Of a stretch of 10,108 nucleotides of DNA, positions 1 through 7,263 are shown piece by piece; position 1 is the stretch's first letter; each line of letters opens with the position of its first letter. The stretch lies in NCBI GenBank assembly GCA_002313255.1, contig DCBA01000096.1:1-10108 (forward strand), given 5' to 3'. Below the pieces are notes generated by a model. The model made no database searches, was not told where the DNA came from, and saw only the letters and a list, made by a program, of their open reading frames with translations. Source of the stretch: Gammaproteobacteria bacterium UBA1119. GTDB taxonomy: Bacteria > Pseudomonadota > Gammaproteobacteria > Pseudomonadales > Azotimanducaceae. The position numbers and the translations under genes are program-made.

Positions 1-470
1 CCAAAGTCCCCGATAAGATTCAAGGGGGGCACGGGCTTCCCTCCCGGCTCGCCGATGGCATGCAGTGCCCCGGACAACCCGATGTAATTAATGTCGTGAC
101 CGGCGGACTGAGCAAGAGGTCCGTCTTGACCCCATCCTGTCATACGCCCGTACACCAACTTTTCGTTACGCGCCATGCATTCGTCCGGGCCCAACCCAAG
201 CCGTTCCGTTACCCCCGGTCTGAAACCTTCAAAAAGGGCGTCGGCCGATTCAACCAACTTGAGTACAATCTCGATTCCTTCAGGTTTTTTTAAGTCGACG
301 GCCACCGACTGGCGATTGCGTTGAAGCACGTCTTTGGGTGCCCCAACACCTTTCGCGATCCGATCCACTCGGATGACTTCTGCCCCCATATCCGACAACA
401 TCATGCCGCAGAACGGCCCTGGGCCTATGCCGGCGAGTTCAATGATGCGGAAACCATTTAGCGGACCCAT
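1..470 (-). CDS. Alpha-methylacyl-CoA racemase (CaiB/BaiF family III CoA-transferase fold), 3' end outside window
   Basis: Only the first 156 codons are present; the gene runs off the left edge. The family inverts the 2-methyl centre of branched acyl-CoAs, as in bile-acid or pristanoyl-type fatty acid breakdown, and shares the CaiB/BaiF fold. The start reads [20 protein letters not shown], followed by [13 protein letters not shown] (25-37), the [11 protein letters not shown] segment (51-61), [13 protein letters not shown] (83-95) and MTGWGQDGP (110-118). The GHDINY motif places His125, and GDF places Asp155. These match the catalytic His126/Asp156 pair known for Mycobacterium tuberculosis MCR, which argues for racemase over CoA-transferase. 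The ATG at 470 has a strong ribosome binding site, GGGAGGAG (475-482 on the complement). It lies 92 bases downstream of the ABC exporter on the same strand and may be cotranscribed with it. The missing C-terminal half, which carries the third catalytic acid in MCR, cannot be checked. Confidence 0.93.
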   Translation of the reverse strand, partial: MGPLNGFRIIELAGIGPGPFCGMMLSDMGAEVIRVDRIAKGVGAPKDVLQRNRQSVAVDLKKPEGIEIVLKLVESADALFEGFRPGVTERLGLGPDECMARNEKLVYGRMTGWGQDGPLAQSAGHDINYIGLSGALHAIGEPGGKPVPPLNLIGDF

Positions 471-562
471 AACGCTCCTCCCATACCTGCAATCGTTGGA
501 GTGTATCCGGGATATCGGCTCGATTCAGCTTTCCCTTATTGGGAGTCCCGCTGACTCAATAT

Positions 563-2380
563 CTACGCGTTCGCGCCATCGTATTTTTTTGGTCCGTACC
601 GAAGTAGTGTCACCTCTTGTGCACTGGACAAGTTTTGCACCGACGCAAATTGACGATACAACGTGTTGTTGGCAAGCAGTTCGTCGTGAGATCCCTCGCC
701 AACGATCCTTCCACCATCAAACACAATAATGCGGTCAGCCTGTACGACCGTCGACAGTCGGTGCGCGACAATGACTACGGTCCGTTCGCCATGTTGTCGT
801 GCAAGCGTGCGACGGATCGCCTCCTCGCTTCGTGCGTCTAGGGCACTCGTTGCCTCGTCCAATATTAGGAGACGTGGGTCCGCAATAAGTGCACGTGCAA
901 TTGCGATGCGTTGACGCTCCCCGCCGGAAAGGGCTCGGCCGCTTTCTCCGACGTGGGTGCCAAGTCCCTCTCGAAGACCAAAAACAAAATCGGCACTTGC
1001 GGCTTCCAATGCCGTTTGGACCGCCCGGTCACTTGCGGTGGGATCTCCGTACCGCAGATTAGCTCCGATCGAGCCGCCAAATAAGATGGCGTCCTGGGGT
1101 ACATAGGCCATGTTTCTCCGCAGATCATCGAGACGAAACTGATCAACCGACACCCCTCCAAACGAGATAGAACCTTGGGTAACGTCGTAAAAGCGCTGTG
1201 CTAGCTCTAAAACAGTTGATTTGCCGGCACCCGACGGTCCGACGAGGGCCACCATTTCACCATCTGAAACCTTGAAACTAACGTCAGACAGCACGTCCAC
1301 GTCTGAGCGCGTCGGGTAAGCAAAGTAAACACCATCAAATTGTAGGGTCCCTTCCGATACCGACCCCACCCCGTATTCGGGTTCCGCAAGGTCTGAACGC
1401 GCGCTGAGTAATTCGACCAGTCGTTCCGTCGCACCCGCCGCACGCTGTAGTTCACCGTAGATCTCGCTGATAGCTCCTACGGATGCCGCAACGATTACCG
1501 CATAAAAGATAAACGCCGTTAATTCGCCCGCGGACGTGCGTCCCGTTAACACTTCCTGACCGCCAATCCAAAGCATCACCGCGATAGCTGCCAGCACAAG
1601 CACCATAACCGTTACGATTAACCAAGCGCGTTGCCGAATCCGAGCAACCGCAACGTTAAACGCCTCATTGACATGTTGGGAAAATCGAGCGATGTCGGCT
1701 CGTTGGTGATTGAACGCGTGCACCAATTTTATGTGTCGCAGTGACTCCCCAGCGTAAACACCCACCTCGGCGAGCGTATCTTGACTTGAGCGGGAAAGGC
1801 GGCGCACACGCCGGCCAAAGAGAACGATCGGCATCACCACCAAAGGAGCACAGATTAGAACCAGCATCGACAAACGCGCGTTCGTAATGACCAACAGTAC
1901 GATGCCACCTAAAAACATCAGCGCGTTGCGCAAAGCAATGGAGATGGAAGAGCCAATAACCGTCTGCAACAGCGTTGTATCGGTTGTAATACGTGACTGT
2001 ATTTCAGAAGGCGCGTTGGTTTCAAAAAAGCCTGGGTGTAGGTGAATCAGATGAGCGTACACTGCGTTTCGAATATCGGCGCTTACGCGTTCGCCGATCC
2101 AAGAAACAAAGTAGTAACGCACGTACGTGCCGGCGGCCAAAACCACGATGATGCAGGACAGTACACCGATATTCACTTTCAAGAGATTGGGGGACCCCGC
2201 CTGAAAGCCTTGATCAATAATCAACCGCAGGCCTTGACCCACAGCTAACGTGACGGACGCGGTGAGCATTAATGCGAAAGATGCAGCAACTACCCGCCAC
2301 CGATACGGCTTCAAAAAATCGAGTGCTGGCCTTAAACTTTTTAGACCCCCACCGGCATGCCGTTCCAATTCGTCAACCAT
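563..2380 (-). CDS. MsbA-related ABC exporter half-transporter (fused TMD-NBD)
   Basis: The protein has 605 residues, typical for a homodimeric exporter half. The membrane domain covers about residues 25-310, with hydrophobic stretches near 28-50, 70-92, 150-168, 170-188, 253-273 and 288-303. The ATPase domain follows: Tyr-containing A-loop (YFAYPTR, 352-358), Walker A GPSGAGKST (381-389), Q-loop Gln429, signature LSGGERQ (484-490), Walker B LLILDEATSALD (504-515) and switch His540. All ATPase motifs are intact. The family resembles proteobacterial MsbA-related permease/ATP-binding proteins; lipid or drug export is known for relatives, and the substrate here is unknown. An upstream in-frame ATG at 2566 would overlap the divergent esterase by 87 bases, so I chose the ATG at 2380, whose product begins just before the conserved LRPALDFLKPYRWRV segment. 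A GTG at 2425 is a second, less likely option. No good Shine-Dalgarno precedes the ATG. About 20 residues after the usual family end form an unusual tail. Confidence 0.93.
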   Translation of the reverse strand: MVDELERHAGGGLKSLRPALDFLKPYRWRVVAASFALMLTASVTLAVGQGLRLIIDQGFQAGSPNLLKVNIGVLSCIIVVLAAGTYVRYYFVSWIGERVSADIRNAVYAHLIHLHPGFFETNAPSEIQSRITTDTTLLQTVIGSSISIALRNALMFLGGIVLLVITNARLSMLVLICAPLVVMPIVLFGRRVRRLSRSSQDTLAEVGVYAGESLRHIKLVHAFNHQRADIARFSQHVNEAFNVAVARIRQRAWLIVTVMVLVLAAIAVMLWIGGQEVLTGRTSAGELTAFIFYAVIVAASVGAISEIYGELQRAAGATERLVELLSARSDLAEPEYGVGSVSEGTLQFDGVYFAYPTRSDVDVLSDVSFKVSDGEMVALVGPSGAGKSTVLELAQRFYDVTQGSISFGGVSVDQFRLDDLRRNMAYVPQDAILFGGSIGANLRYGDPTASDRAVQTALEAASADFVFGLREGLGTHVGESGRALSGGERQRIAIARALIADPRLLILDEATSALDARSEEAIRRTLARQHGERTVVIVAHRLSTVVQADRIIVFDGGRIVGEGSHDELLANNTLYRQFASVQNLSSAQEVTLLRYGPKKYDGANA

Positions 2381-2479
2381 GAGGACATTATGACGAGAAG
2401 AGGAAGATCCGTCATAGCCCGACACATTCCACGAACAAATGGAATTGAAAAAACGACGCGTTCCTGCTGAACTCCCCGT
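2381..2479. promoter_or_regulatory. Divergent spacer with candidate promoter and ATTCC-N10-GGAAT dyad
   Basis: These 99 bases separate the minus-strand ABC exporter from the plus-strand esterase and must hold promoters for both if each is transcribed from here. On the minus strand, TTGTTC (complement of 2433-2438) and TATGAC (complement of 2411-2416) lie 16 bases apart and match the sigma-70 consensus at 3/6 and 4/6 positions. On the plus strand, TTGAAA (2445-2450) is a fair -35, but I see no convincing -10 at the right distance. A dyad ATTCC (2426-2430) with GGAAT (2441-2445) spans the minus-strand -35 and could be an operator. These are weak matches and mostly inference. Confidence 0.3.
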
Positions 2480-3130
2480 ATGACGCTTGAAACTATCGAA
2501 ATTGATCCAGCGGAAACGCCCTCTGGCACCGTCATTTGGCTTCACGGCCTTGGTGCAGACGGTCACGACTTCGAACCCATCGTTCCCGAGTTAAACCTGG
2601 ACGTTCCTATCCGTTTCGTCTTCCCCCACGCGCCGGAGCGCCCCGTGACCATCAACGGGGGTATGGAAATGCGGGCTTGGTACGACATTGACCCCGGTTC
2701 GCCGCTTTCGGGAACGGATGAGATTCGCATGTCGGCCGCTGCGGTTCAGGAGCTCGTAGACGCTGAAAATCACAACGGTATGCCGACCGATCGAATCGTG
2801 CTCGCGGGCTTTTCACAGGGCGGGGTCGTTGCCTTGCACTTGGGCTTGCGGGCCGAATATCGATTCGCGGGTTTGATGGCGCTATCCACGTATGTTCACG
2901 ATCATGAGAACGTCGGCACCGAAGTCAGTTTCGTGAGCATCGATACCCCCATTTTCATGGCGCATGGAATCGCCGACCCGATGATTCCGATCACTCGCGC
3001 AGTAACTTCGCGTGAAGCTCTGACAGCCCTCAATTACCAGGTCGACTGGCGCGAATACGGGATGGGACATCATGTCTGTCCCGAAGAACTCGTCGACATC
3101 AAGGGGTTTCTGGAGCGCGTACTTTCTTGA
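2480..3130 (+). CDS. Carboxylesterase / acyl-protein thioesterase-like alpha/beta hydrolase (Abhydrolase_2, PF02230)
   Basis: The protein has 216 residues, a normal length for this cytoplasmic esterase family (EstB, YpfH and acyl-protein thioesterase relatives), which hydrolyses short acyl esters or thioesters. The oxyanion-hole segment LHGLGADGHDF is at 21-31. The nucleophile elbow GFSQGG gives Ser112, the acid is Asp166 in HGIADPMIP, and the base is His197 in GMGHHVCPEE. The PHAPERPVTINGG (49-61) and MRAWYDI (64-70) segments are also characteristic. The set is complete, so the enzyme should be active, though the substrate cannot be read from sequence. The ATG at 2480 has no clear Shine-Dalgarno. 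The TGA stop overlaps the TTG start of miaE (TTGA at 3127-3130), suggesting translational coupling. It is the first gene of the plus-strand set and diverges from the ABC exporter. Confidence 0.93.
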   Translation: MTLETIEIDPAETPSGTVIWLHGLGADGHDFEPIVPELNLDVPIRFVFPHAPERPVTINGGMEMRAWYDIDPGSPLSGTDEIRMSAAAVQELVDAENHNGMPTDRIVLAGFSQGGVVALHLGLRAEYRFAGLMALSTYVHDHENVGTEVSFVSIDTPIFMAHGIADPMIPITRAVTSREALTALNYQVDWREYGMGHHVCPEELVDIKGFLERVLS

Positions 3131-3693
3131 AGCTTGAAATCGCCGTCGCCACCGAGACCGAATGGCTCACGGCAGTCCTCTCCGATTTCGATACTTTTTT
3201 ACGAGACCATGCATCAGCAGAAAAGAAAGCATCGGGGATGGCTCTCAATATCGCTTCGCATTATCCCGACCAACCCGCCATCTTGAGAGCGATGTGCGAT
3301 CTGGCTGTAGAAGAACTAACTCACTACAGGGAAGTCGTGAAACTTCTCATTAGTCGAGGCATACAACCGGGACCCGATCGTCGGGATAGCTATATTCGTG
3401 CGCTCAATCAAGAAATCCGTAGCGGATCAAACGCTTTCCTAATCGACCGACTTTTGGTGGGTGCAATCGTCGAATTTCGAGGAAACGAACGCTTTACCTT
3501 AGTTGCCAACGCAATTGAAGATCCGAAGTTGCGACGTTTTTACGAAAACATCGCGGAAAGTGAAGCGCGTCATTTCGAGTTGTTCTTGAAGCTCGCCGAC
3601 CTCGTCGGCGGTACGCAAAATCGCTTGGATGCACTTCTCGAAGCTGAGGCTCGAATACTAACCAATGTGCCGCTGAGAGCCGCGCTCCATTAG
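3127..3693 (+). CDS. miaE: tRNA-(ms2io6A)-hydroxylase MiaE
   Basis: MiaE hydroxylates the isopentenyl side chain of 2-methylthio-N6-isopentenyladenosine at tRNA position 37, using a ferritin-like diiron centre and O2. The product has 188 residues, somewhat short within the family. The ligand pattern is visible: Glu32 in HASAEKKASG (28-37), Glu63 and His66 in EELTHY (62-67), Glu116 in VEFRGNER (115-122), and Glu146 and His149 in SEARHFELF (145-153). The start is TTG at 3127, the only start in frame that keeps the N-terminal helix before EKKASG. It overlaps the esterase stop as TTGA, and GGAG about 11 bases upstream (within the esterase) could serve as ribosome binding site. miaB and miaA, the genes that make its substrate, are not in this window. 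MiaE is mainly known from proteobacteria, which supports the taxonomic guess. Confidence 0.93.
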   Translation: MKLEIAVATETEWLTAVLSDFDTFLRDHASAEKKASGMALNIASHYPDQPAILRAMCDLAVEELTHYREVVKLLISRGIQPGPDRRDSYIRALNQEIRSGSNAFLIDRLLVGAIVEFRGNERFTLVANAIEDPKLRRFYENIAESEARHFELFLKLADLVGGTQNRLDALLEAEARILTNVPLRAALH

Positions 3694-3697
3694 CCGA

Positions 3698-4861
3698 TTG
3701 AAGCAACCTATTGATCAGTATCTCGAACGCTATGCCGAGCCCGAAGCTAGGGATCGGCAACGGTTGAATAAACGATTCCGACACGTTGTGGTCATCCCCG
3801 CGTACGACGAGCCACTTGAGTTCGCACAGGAAATGCTCAGCACGCTCGGACCGGACGTTCTCACGATCGTCGTTGTCAACGTGCCCGACAATATTAACCC
3901 GCGAAGCCCAATGCACCAGCGCTCGCGAAGGCTACTTCAACACCTTAGCGCTCCGAATCTGCTAACCGTAGATCGCGTCAATCAGCCGATCCCGAAAAAC
4001 CAAGGTGTCGGCCTCGCGAGGAAAATAGGTGCCGATGTGGCGCTCGGATATATCCGCGATGGCACGATCGACGAACCCTGCATCTATTCAGTCGACGCCG
4101 ATGTACAGTTGCCAAACGGATACATCCCTTCGATACCGCGGACTGAAGGCGTGTATCTCTATTCCTACCGTCATGTGTCGACCGATCCGGAGGTACAACG
4201 CCGAGCCGAGCTCTACGAGCTTCACATGCGCCATTACGTCGCCGGCCTTCGCTTGGCAGGCTCGCCATACGCATTCCACACGCTCGGCAGCACGATCAGC
4301 GTTTCTGCCACAGCCTACGCTCAAGTCCGCGGATTTCCTCGACGAGACGCAGCAGAAGATTTTTATTTCCTGAATAAATTAAGCAAGGTGTCCAAGATCC
4401 ATCTGCTCGGATCACCCGAAATCGTAATTAATGCGCGCACTTCGCACCGAGTACCATTCGGGACGGGTCCATCGATAGCATCGATTACGGAGCCAGACGA
4501 TTGCTACCTGAGTTATCACCCGCAGTCGTTCGAGTGCCTCCGAGACGTGATTAAAGCAATCTCCACAAAAACCGAGGACTCGCTCGAAGGACCCTCTGCA
4601 ACGAACATGAAACAGCTAGGCTATTTCGATTTCGTCTCCCGCGACCCAAGCGTTCGTCAGCGTCATGAGTGGTTTGACGGCTTCAAAACGCTTCGTTTCA
4701 TTCATCTAATGCGCGATGTCTTACCAGACGTCCCGCTCTTACATAGCCTCAGCCTTCATCGGCCAAACCTACCCCCCGACCGAACCGATTTGATTAATAA
4801 ATTACGTCGCGAGGATCGAAAGCCGAGAATATTAGGCGTCCCAGCCATCCAATATCGCTGA
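3698..4861 (+). CDS. GT2-like glycosyltransferase of unknown acceptor
   Basis: The protein has 387 residues, with no signal peptide or membrane span visible. The nucleotide-sugar-binding start is HVVVIPAYDEPLEF (29-42). VDADVQLP (132-139) gives a DxD-type metal motif at Asp133-Asp135, and AAEDFYFLNKL (218-228) gives the ED motif expected for the catalytic base region of GT-A enzymes. Other striking segments are GVGLARKIGAD (103-113), LAGSPYAFHTLGST (186-199) and RVPFGTGP (251-258). The last 120 or so residues form a separate region without motifs I recognise. The start is TTG at 3698, 4 bases after the miaE stop; the next in-frame Met is at residue 46, inside the fold, so it cannot be the start. 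Both this gene and miaE begin TTGAAG. Donor and acceptor are unknown. Glycosyltransferase identity is fairly sure from motifs; any link to tRNA modification would be speculation. Confidence 0.82.
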   Translation: MKQPIDQYLERYAEPEARDRQRLNKRFRHVVVIPAYDEPLEFAQEMLSTLGPDVLTIVVVNVPDNINPRSPMHQRSRRLLQHLSAPNLLTVDRVNQPIPKNQGVGLARKIGADVALGYIRDGTIDEPCIYSVDADVQLPNGYIPSIPRTEGVYLYSYRHVSTDPEVQRRAELYELHMRHYVAGLRLAGSPYAFHTLGSTISVSATAYAQVRGFPRRDAAEDFYFLNKLSKVSKIHLLGSPEIVINARTSHRVPFGTGPSIASITEPDDCYLSYHPQSFECLRDVIKAISTKTEDSLEGPSATNMKQLGYFDFVSRDPSVRQRHEWFDGFKTLRFIHLMRDVLPDVPLLHSLSLHRPNLPPDRTDLINKLRREDRKPRILGVPAIQYR

Positions 4862-4889
4862 CAACAGAACCTCCCTGAGTTGTCTGTTT
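4860..4889 (+). terminator. Weak hairpin after the glycosyltransferase
   Basis: GACAAC (4860-4865) and GTTGTC (4879-4884) are perfect inverted repeats with a 13-base loop, starting inside the TGA stop. A competing pairing ACAGA (4864-4868) with TCTGT (4883-4887) is possible. Only a short T-rich stretch (TGTTTC) follows, so this would be a weak intrinsic terminator at best. It is the only candidate between the two plus-strand gene sets. Confidence 0.28.
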
Positions 4890-5072
4890 CCGTATACCAA
4901 CTTGTATCCGAATGGAATTCCAAGTACCCGGTGGATGATGCACCAATTCCCGATTGCGACCAGTCGGCGACCCTTGAATCGGTCGCTTCAAACAACACCG
5001 CATTCACCCAGGGGCTGTGAAACACGCTGTCCCTGGTAGAATGCATGCTCGCAAAGTTTCCGAGCAGATATC
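4862..5072 (+). promoter_or_regulatory. Spacer before argC with candidate promoter and several dyads
   Basis: This 211-base spacer is the longest non-coding stretch in the window. A -10 like TAGAAT (5037-5042, 5/6 consensus) is preceded after 16 bases by CTGTGA (5015-5020, 3/6), and would start transcription about 25 bases before the argC GTG. An inverted repeat CCAGGG (5008-5013) / CCCTGG (5031-5036), with an inner GTGAAACAC, fills the space between and over these elements, as an operator might. Further upstream, TTGAA-N8-TTCAA (4974-4991) is a perfect 18-base dyad; it resembles half-sites of the ArgR ARG box (TGAAT...ATTCA) but has 2 bases too many in the spacer. GCGACC occurs at 4956-4961 and 4967-4972, with its complement GGTCGC at 4981-4986. 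No open reading frame here looks real. Confidence 0.4.
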
Positions 5073-6017
5073 GTGTCAGCGAGCGCTAGGATCTTCATTG
5101 ATGGCCAAGCAGGCACCACGGGGCTTGAGATTACCGAGCGCCTCACGGCCAGGGACGACATCGAGCTCTTAAGCATCGATAACGAGCAACGCAAAAGACC
5201 CGAAACGAGGCGCGAGTGTTTTGAATCGGCTGACTTAGTCGTGCTCTGTCTTCCTGACGAGGCGGCCCGCGAAGCGATAAAGCTCTCCGAGACAACGCGT
5301 TTTATCGACGCAAGCACCGCCCATCGCGTCCACGATAAGTGGGTATATGGGCTTCCTGAACTTGCGCCGGACCAACGGAATGCCATTCGAGAATCTCGCC
5401 TGGTTTCAAATCCAGGTTGTTACGCGACCGGGTTCGTCCTGAGTATCCGGCCGCTTGTGGACGAAAATATTGTTTCGAAAAATGCCTTAATTCGAACCCA
5501 TGCGTTGTCCGGCTATTCTGGTGGCGGAAGGCAGCTGATCGAGCAGTACTCGCGAGTCGTTGAAGACGAACAACCCACCCGTCCATACGCATTTAATTTA
5601 AGCCACAAACACGTCCCCGAAATGCAACGCTACGCCGGGCTAGAACTTGCACCTTTCTTTATGCCGAGTGTTGGAAATTTTTTTCAGGGTATGTTGGTCC
5701 AAACGCCCTTATTTTTGCAGGAACTCAATCGTTCGGTTCAGCCAAAAGATCTCGTTGAAATCTACCAAAACCGCTACGCCGGTGAACCGTTCGTGAGGGT
5801 CATCGAAGCGCCCTTTGATAACGAACTTGATGAAGGCTATCTATCACCCACCGCCTGCAATGGCAGTAACCGTATTGACTTGATGGTGTTCGGGCGCGAC
5901 CAACAAATTCTCGTTGTCGCTCGACTGGATAACCTCGGCAAGGGCGCCGCGGGCGCCGCCGTCCAGAACCTCAATCTCATGTTGGGTCGCGAAGAAAGTT
6001 CTGGCATTTCGGAATGA
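5073..6017 (+). CDS. argC: N-acetyl-gamma-glutamyl-phosphate reductase, type 2 (short) ArgC
   Basis: ArgC reduces N-acetyl-gamma-glutamyl phosphate to the semialdehyde with NADPH, the third step of arginine synthesis, in the cytoplasm. At 314 residues it is the short type 2 form; type 1 enzymes are near 340-350. The NADPH-binding loop is FIDGQAGTTG (8-17). The active-site cysteine is Cys116 in SNPGCYATGF (112-121). HALSGYSGGGRQ (143-154), FNLSHKHVPEM (174-184) and DNLGKGAAGAAVQNLN (286-301) are further family segments. The GTG at 5073 gives MSASARIFIDGQAG, a normal N-terminus; nearby upstream ATGs (5041, 5045) are out of frame. Shine-Dalgarno is weak. The stop overlaps the next start as ATGA (6014-6017). 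A promoter candidate lies just upstream, so this gene probably leads the right-hand operon. No other arginine genes are visible. Confidence 0.95.
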   Translation: MSASARIFIDGQAGTTGLEITERLTARDDIELLSIDNEQRKRPETRRECFESADLVVLCLPDEAAREAIKLSETTRFIDASTAHRVHDKWVYGLPELAPDQRNAIRESRLVSNPGCYATGFVLSIRPLVDENIVSKNALIRTHALSGYSGGGRQLIEQYSRVVEDEQPTRPYAFNLSHKHVPEMQRYAGLELAPFFMPSVGNFFQGMLVQTPLFLQELNRSVQPKDLVEIYQNRYAGEPFVRVIEAPFDNELDEGYLSPTACNGSNRIDLMVFGRDQQILVVARLDNLGKGAAGAAVQNLNLMLGREESSGISE

Positions 6018-7258
6018 ACAATAATTCAGTTAACACGCCAACCGTGGGGGCTCTCGAATCACGATGGGACGAACTCCAGCGAAACCCACTGACCTTGGAC
6101 CTCACCAGGGGAAAGCCGGCTCCTGAACAACTGGCTCTTTCCGATGCTCTCGATGGCATCCTCAGCGGTGATTACCGGCTCGAAGATGGCACTGATGCGA
6201 GAAATTACGGCGGATTGCGTGGTATTCCGGAAGCTCGTCGACTCGGCGCTCAGCTGCTTGGGACGGATCCCGAAAACATCATTGTGTGCGGCAATTCGAG
6301 CTTACAAGCGATGCAACTGGTGATTGATACCGCCATGCGCTACGGACTTTGCGACGAGCGCTTCAGTGCGTTGGGTTCGGCCCACGCTGTCGTCCCAGTA
6401 CCTGGATACGACCGTCATTTCGCGCTGACGGAATCGTTTGATATCGAAATGATCCCGGTGCCAATGACCACGACCGGTCCAGATATGGACACCTTAGAAA
6501 AGACCATCCGTTCGGACAGCCAATGTCGATTTCTTTGGTGTGTACCGAAATATTCCAATCCCACGGGGTGTATTTATGATCCGGCTACGGTCGATCGAAT
6601 TGCGGCACTCCCGAACAAAGCCCATGGGCCATTGCTAATCCTTTGGGACAACGCTTACGCCGTCCATGACTTTAATTTCCCGAAAGCAGACCTGGCGCCA
6701 ATACTCACGAGTGCCCATAAACATGGAACAGACAACAGCATTATCATGTTTGCATCGACGTCCAAAATCACGTTTGCCGGCGGTGGCATCGCATTTATCG
6801 GCGGATCAGAGGCAACGTTAAAAGCGATTGAAGCGAGGCTCGCAGTCATGACGATCGGGCCGGATAAAGTGAATCAGCTGCGCCATGCCAAATTCTTGAA
6901 CGGGCGCGTTGACGATCACATGGCTGCTCACGCCCGAATCCTCAAGCCAAAGTTCGAAACGGTTGAACGCAGCCTACAAATACACCTGGGAAATCGTGAC
7001 TGTGCAACTTGGACGCGACCCGAAGGTGGTTACTTTGTGACGCTTTCAACCGCCCCCGGTTTCGCCACCCAAGTCGTTGCCATGGCTGCCACTGCTGGCG
7101 TCGTGCTAACGCCGGCTGGGGCAACGTTTCCGTATGGACATGATCCCGAAGACTCTGTGATCCGAATCGCACCCACGTTCGCCTCCCATGACGAAATCGA
7201 AAAAGCTATAGAAATTCTTGCAGTTTGTCTTGAACTGTCAATGCGTAGGAGTTCTTGA
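6014..7258 (+). CDS. PLP-dependent aspartate aminotransferase, PF12897 (AspT / subgroup Ic) type
   Basis: The 414-residue product is a fold-type I aminotransferase. The start LDLTRGKPAPEQL (28-40) and NYGGLRGIPEARRL (64-77) are typical of the AspT group described from Corynebacterium and often annotated as MocR-like, although no GntR DNA-binding domain is present here. PLP-site residues are visible: KYSNPTG (179-185), Asp212 and Tyr215 in WDNAYAVHDF (211-220), Lys251 in FASTSKITFAGGG (246-258) as the Schiff-base lysine, and Arg384 in IRIAPTF (383-389) as the substrate carboxylate partner. Family members exchange aspartate and 2-oxoglutarate. The ATG start overlaps the argC stop (ATGA), implying coupled translation. 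In that setting it could make aspartate for argininosuccinate synthesis; the acetylornithine aminotransferase role normally belongs to a different (class III) family, so that is less likely. Substrate is inferred, not shown. Confidence 0.9.
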   Translation: MNNNSVNTPTVGALESRWDELQRNPLTLDLTRGKPAPEQLALSDALDGILSGDYRLEDGTDARNYGGLRGIPEARRLGAQLLGTDPENIIVCGNSSLQAMQLVIDTAMRYGLCDERFSALGSAHAVVPVPGYDRHFALTESFDIEMIPVPMTTTGPDMDTLEKTIRSDSQCRFLWCVPKYSNPTGCIYDPATVDRIAALPNKAHGPLLILWDNAYAVHDFNFPKADLAPILTSAHKHGTDNSIIMFASTSKITFAGGGIAFIGGSEATLKAIEARLAVMTIGPDKVNQLRHAKFLNGRVDDHMAAHARILKPKFETVERSLQIHLGNRDCATWTRPEGGYFVTLSTAPGFATQVVAMAATAGVVLTPAGATFPYGHDPEDSVIRIAPTFASHDEIEKAIEILAVCLELSMRRSS

Positions 7259-7263
7259 TCCAA

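Noticed and set aside
471..562. Possible terminator between the ABC exporter and the racemase
   Set aside because: The best inverted repeat (GAGTC/GACTC on the minus strand) has 5 base pairs and no following T-run, so cotranscription is as likely.
60..729. Plus-strand open frames of 77 and 131 codons over the racemase and exporter end
   Set aside because: They lie opposite a clearly recognisable racemase and the exporter C-terminus and show no protein-like motifs.
2381..2566. N-terminal extension of the ABC exporter to an ATG at 2566 (667 residues)
   Set aside because: It would overlap the first 87 bases of the divergent esterase, and the added residues are low in hydrophobicity and unlike family N-termini. 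The ATG at 2380 fits the family start.
4967..4986. GCGACC/GGTCGC hairpin as an intrinsic terminator
   Set aside because: The stem is 6 base pairs and no T-tract follows on either strand; it is treated only as a dyad in the argC upstream region.
4756..5046. Minus-strand open frames between the glycosyltransferase end and argC
   Set aside because: They overlap the glycosyltransferase 3' end and the dyad-rich spacer, with no recognisable domain or convincing ribosome binding site.
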